Positions 58,723 through 61,290 of a stretch of DNA of 61,290 nt are shown one piece after another. The stretch's first letter is position 1; each line of letters opens with the position of its first letter. This DNA comes from SYFY01 sp031385325 (GTDB lineage Bacteria; Pseudomonadota; Gammaproteobacteria; Pseudomonadales; Azotimanducaceae), in NCBI GenBank assembly GCA_031385325.1, contig JANNBJ010000064.1:1-61290 (forward strand), written 5' to 3'. The notes under the pieces are model-generated. The model was not told where the DNA came from. It was given only the letters and a program-made list of their open reading frames with translations, and made no database searches. The position numbers were made by a program, and so were the translations under genes.

Positions 58723-59832
58723 ATGAAAAAATCCTCCGAAGACATCGAAACAACCCGCGCGCGTGCGGCAGATTCAGCAATGTCAGATTCAGCAATGGCA
58801 GATTCACTCACCGTGGCGCCGGCGATGCCCGGTGGGACGGGATCGAAGTATCCCGCCGATGCCGACATGCAGGCTGTGCTGGATGAACTGGCGTCGTTAG
58901 GGGGCAAGCCGATTGAAACGCTGACACCGCAGGTGGCCCGTATACAACCCACACCAGCCGATGCGGTGATGTCACTCCTGAAAAAACAAGGCAAGGCAAC
59001 CACACCGGAGGCTCTGGTGCCGGGTGTGGCCAGTGCGGATCGAGAGATTCCTGGTGCAGCGAGCAACTTGCGTGCGCGTGTCTACACACCCGCCGGCGCA
59101 GGGCCATTCCCTGTGATCCTCTACTTTCATGGCGGTGGCTGGGTCATTGCAGACCTGCAGGTCTACGATGGTGGCGCGCGTGGTTTGTCGAAAGCCGCCC
59201 AGGCGGTTGTTGTTTCGGTGGACTACCGACGCGCGCCCGAGGCGAGATTTCCGGCGGCATGGGACGACGCGTTCGCGGCCTATCAGTGGGTTGTCGCCAA
59301 TACCCAGTCAATCAACGGTGCGCCGGGACAGTTGGCACTGGCCGGCGAAAGCGCCGGTGGCAATCTTGCATTGGCCACGGCAGTAGCTGTCCGCAACGCC
59401 GGCATCCAGATGCCAACGCACGTGCTCGCGGTTTATCCAGTGAGTCAGACAAGTGACCTCGACACGGCGTCTTACCAGGACAGCGCCAATGCCAAGCCGC
59501 TGAACAAAGCCATGATCGGCTGGTTTGTCGAACAGCTGCTGAGCCGGCCCCGTGACAAGTCGGATCCGCGCCTGAACCTGGTGAAAGCCAATCTCGAAGG
59601 TCTGCCACCGGTGACGATCCTGAACGCGGACGTCGATCCACTGCGCGAAGACGGTGCACTTCTCGAAGCCGCTTTGAAGAAGGCCGGTGTCAAGGTGCAG
59701 CGCAAGGTCTATGTCGGTACGACGCACGAGTTTTTCGGCATGGCGGCGGTAGTCAAGCAGGCCAGGGCCGCGCAGCATGACGGTGGCGTAGCTTTGCGGG
59801 CATCGTTTGAGAAAAATCCGCAAACAGTTTGA
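58723..59832 (+). CDS. alpha/beta hydrolase, hormone-sensitive-lipase type
   Basis: This 369-residue hydrolase has the oxyanion motif HGGGW, nucleophile in GESAGG, acid in NADVDPLRED and His in GTTHEFFG, typical of bacterial HSL-type esterases. It would cleave short-chain esters. Residues 15-28 contain a repeat (DSAMSDSAMADS) from a 15 bp duplication. Most homologues carry a signal peptide there; this one lacks it, so the start or location is uncertain. The ATG at 58723 has an AAAGGA site. Confidence 0.85.
   Translation: MKKSSEDIETTRARAADSAMSDSAMADSLTVAPAMPGGTGSKYPADADMQAVLDELASLGGKPIETLTPQVARIQPTPADAVMSLLKKQGKATTPEALVPGVASADREIPGAASNLRARVYTPAGAGPFPVILYFHGGGWVIADLQVYDGGARGLSKAAQAVVVSVDYRRAPEARFPAAWDDAFAAYQWVVANTQSINGAPGQLALAGESAGGNLALATAVAVRNAGIQMPTHVLAVYPVSQTSDLDTASYQDSANAKPLNKAMIGWFVEQLLSRPRDKSDPRLNLVKANLEGLPPVTILNADVDPLREDGALLEAALKKAGVKVQRKVYVGTTHEFFGMAAVVKQARAAQHDGGVALRASFEKNPQTV
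58769..58806 (+). repeat. 15 bp tandem repeat in the esterase N-terminus
   Basis: CAGATTCAGCAATG plus one variable base occurs at 58769-58783 and 58784-58798, followed by CAGATTCA. In frame, it encodes Asp-Ser-Ala-Met-Ser/Ala. Confidence 0.9.
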
Positions 59833-60177
59833 TAAAGGCGCAGTTAGCACACGAACAGGGACGGGCAGGAGAGCTGCGTTGCAAGGTGCTTGAAGCCGAC
59901 CCAGCGTCCCTTACCGTCTGGAGGAGAACGACCAACCCAGCCTTCGGGATCATGCGGTCTCGAAAACATTTTATGGCTCTTTGCGATCTTGAATCCCCGC
60001 GTCATGACTCTCCTGCCAATCCTCAACCGCACAAAGCCCAGGGGGGCATCGCATGGTCGCCGACTACAGGAGCGGTTACATCGCGGGAAGCGCTGACAAG
60101 TCAGCGCCCTGTCGAAGTTGGAGGTTGCCCAGTGCCGGCGCTTGCGGGACCAGCCGGCAATCTGGTTGAGGAAGGTA
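59833..60177. other. convergent intergenic region without gene
   Basis: A 345 bp stretch between the esterase stop and the GSP17M-like stop. I see no gene, clear terminator or RNA. Open frames here on both strands have no family features. Confidence 0.4.
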
Positions 60178-60696
60178 TCAGGCGGCGCTGGCTTCAGATG
60201 TCGAGTTGATGTCTTCTGCACCCGCTCTCTCGTATATGTCCTTCACAACCTTTACCTGATCACCGTTTTCCGTGTGCACTGAAATCAGCGCGCCACCGCC
60301 CTTGATCTTGCCGTCGTACCGTTTGGCTTCGTATTCCGGAATGCCCATGCCCACCAGTGCACCGATGAGTCCGCCAGCCGCGCCAACGACCGCAGCGCCA
60401 CCCAGGGCTGCCATGATCGGACCCGCAGCGATGAAAGGTCCGACACCCGGAATGGCCAGTGCACCAATACCGGCGAGCCATCCCAATGCCGCACCTACAC
60501 CCATGCCGGCCACTCCGCCGGTGGTCACGCCTTCAGGAACCTTCGTGTTTTTTTCATGAGCAAAGTCCCGGGTACCAGATTTATCCGGGAACAGCACAGA
60601 AATCTCTTTGCTGGAAAACCCGGCCGTTTTCAAAGAGCCGACAATAGACTCTGCATGGTTGCGGTCGTTAGCGATGCAATAAACTGCGTGTTTCAT
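60178..60696 (-). CDS. GSP17M-like glycine-rich membrane protein
   Basis: This 172-residue protein has an N-terminal general-stress-protein-17M-like domain (MKHAVYCIANDRNHAESIV), a Gly/Ala-rich hairpin of two membrane segments (about 55-120) and a C-terminal domain ending in GGALISVHTENGDQVKVVKDIYERAGAEDI. The membrane part may form a glycine-zipper hairpin. It has the same layout as the protein at 39338-39844. The ATG is one base after the BON stop, so the two are translated together. Confidence 0.8.
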   Translation of the reverse strand: MKHAVYCIANDRNHAESIVGSLKTAGFSSKEISVLFPDKSGTRDFAHEKNTKVPEGVTTGGVAGMGVGAALGWLAGIGALAIPGVGPFIAAGPIMAALGGAAVVGAAGGLIGALVGMGIPEYEAKRYDGKIKGGGALISVHTENGDQVKVVKDIYERAGAEDINSTSEASAA

Positions 60697-60697
60697 G

Positions 60698-61075
60698 TTA
60701 ATTTCCTGTGTGGCTGTTTTGGGTTACGTCCAGCTGGTTGTCGACACTTGCGACGCCCGCTACTTCCTGGACAAGACTCTCGACCTTGCTCTTTTCGGCT
60801 GCACTGTTAACCGGCCCGCGCAGGGTCACTGCGCCATTGTTGGTGACGATTTTTATGTTGTGTGCAGTGGTGGACAGGGTGTCCTCTTCAACGATTTCCT
60901 GACGAATCGCCGAAAGGAGTTCAACGTCTCCTGTTTCGTTTGATTGCGTCTGCGGAGTCATGGTTGCACCGTCTCGGTCGCGGGCATTGATTTCGGTGTT
61001 GTCGGTCTCCTCTGTCCAACCATTCGAAAAAGCCATGACCAGCGTCAGACCCAGTATATTTGTTGATATTCGCAT
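60698..61075 (-). CDS. secreted BON-domain protein
   Basis: This 125-residue protein has a signal peptide (cleavage near GWTEET) and one BON domain (about 50-118): LLSAIRQEIVEEDTLSTTAHNIKIVTNNGAVTLRGPVNS (key part NIKIVTNNGAVTLRG), and KSKVESLVQEVAGVASVDNQL. BON proteins such as OsmY are periplasmic and osmotically induced. The ATG at 61075 follows AGGA. A palindromic site is 73 bp upstream. It is in an operon with the GSP17M-like gene. Confidence 0.88.
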   Translation of the reverse strand: MRISTNILGLTLVMAFSNGWTEETDNTEINARDRDGATMTPQTQSNETGDVELLSAIRQEIVEEDTLSTTAHNIKIVTNNGAVTLRGPVNSAAEKSKVESLVQEVAGVASVDNQLDVTQNSHTGN

Positions 61076-61148
61076 TATGATTTTCCTGAAGTTGATGATC
61101 GGCAAATGCCGTGATCGGAGGGAACGATAGTCAGTCGTTCGCATCTCC

Positions 61149-61168
61149 TCTGTACGCTGTGCCTCATT
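61149..61168 (-). promoter_or_regulatory. Crp/Fnr-like palindrome upstream of BON/GSP17M
   Basis: Minus strand reads AATGAGGC-ACAG-CGTACAGA: right arm perfect, left arm weak. It is 73 bp upstream of the BON ATG. Confidence 0.5.
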
Positions 61169-61171
61169 GCA

Positions 61172-61198
61172 GGCTGGGCAGGCTGGGCAGACTGGGCA
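61172..61198 (+). repeat. 9 bp tandem repeat (GGCTGGGCA)
   Basis: GGCTGGGCA occurs at 61172 and 61181, then as GACTGGGCA at 61190. It lies just upstream of the BON-gene palindrome. Confidence 0.88.
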
Positions 61199-61290
61199 GA
61201 CTGTGTGAACCGTCGCGTAGAGAGGTCGCCATAGCAGACATTGCAAGTACGTCACGAACAGCTCGCGCTGCATCGATTGCAGCGCCGAAT

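Overview
The window looks like the chromosome of a Proteobacterium, most likely a gammaproteobacterium: moderately high GC, an E. coli-length ThyA, FabV-type enoyl reductase, OmpA, DUF1207 and BON envelope proteins, a CaCA antiporter and an HPK4-type kinase. No rRNA, tRNA, CRISPR array or transposase was recognised, so the genus is left open.

Layout. 0-2.7 kb: a type IV toxin-antitoxin/abortive-infection pair (AbiEi and an unusual AbiEii with C-terminal WYL and zinc-finger-like domains). 2.9-5.3 kb: VOC protein, APH-like kinase and a haloalkane dehalogenase facing them. 5.4-13.7 kb: a housekeeping run (thyA, folA, S9 peptidase, AcoX-like NAD-kinase-fold protein, fabV, class III cyclase, hemE, VanZ). 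14.2-17.4 kb: AraC-GyrI regulator, transglutaminase, soluble histidine kinase. 17.5-31.2 kb (minus strand): transaldolase, acetate kinase and phosphoketolase, followed by an 8.6 kb cyclic beta-1,2-glucan synthase. 31.6-36.1 kb (plus strand): a PRC-barrel protein, then gnd, zwf and pgl. The two arms face away from a shared 354 bp control region and together encode an oxidative pentose-phosphate plus phosphoketolase route to acetyl phosphate, acetate and ATP.

36.1-61.3 kb is a dense collection of small stress and envelope genes: two copies of a 41-residue membrane peptide plus glycine-rich protein module (one copy broken by a 308 bp deletion), a DUF1003 gene and a broken fragment of it, DUF3309, PQQ-type sugar dehydrogenase, lipoproteins, fumarase/aspartase, superoxide dismutase with a ferritin-like protein, dodecin, DUF4398/OmpA, a potassium-channel-like protein, DUF1207, CaCA antiporter, PRC-barrel, hybrid kinase, response regulator, Crp/Fnr-type regulator, glycine-zipper lipoprotein, CHRD, hemerythrin, CsbD, esterase, GSP17M-like and BON proteins.

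The most interesting signal is a recurring palindrome, TCTGTRCG-N4-CGYACAGA, found 17 times. Most copies lie about 50-110 bp upstream of a start codon, in front of the stress genes, the phosphoketolase operon and the histidine kinases. Its geometry (TGT and ACA ends spanning 16 bp) is that of Crp/Fnr-family operators. The only perfect copy lies in front of the hybrid kinase / response regulator / Crp-like gene cluster at 50.7-55.1 kb. I infer that this cluster encodes a phosphorelay plus Crp-like regulator controlling a stress regulon that includes the phosphoketolase shunt. The window is also unusually rich in short perfect tandem duplications (6 to 18 bp), many of them in-frame or just upstream of ribosome-binding sites.
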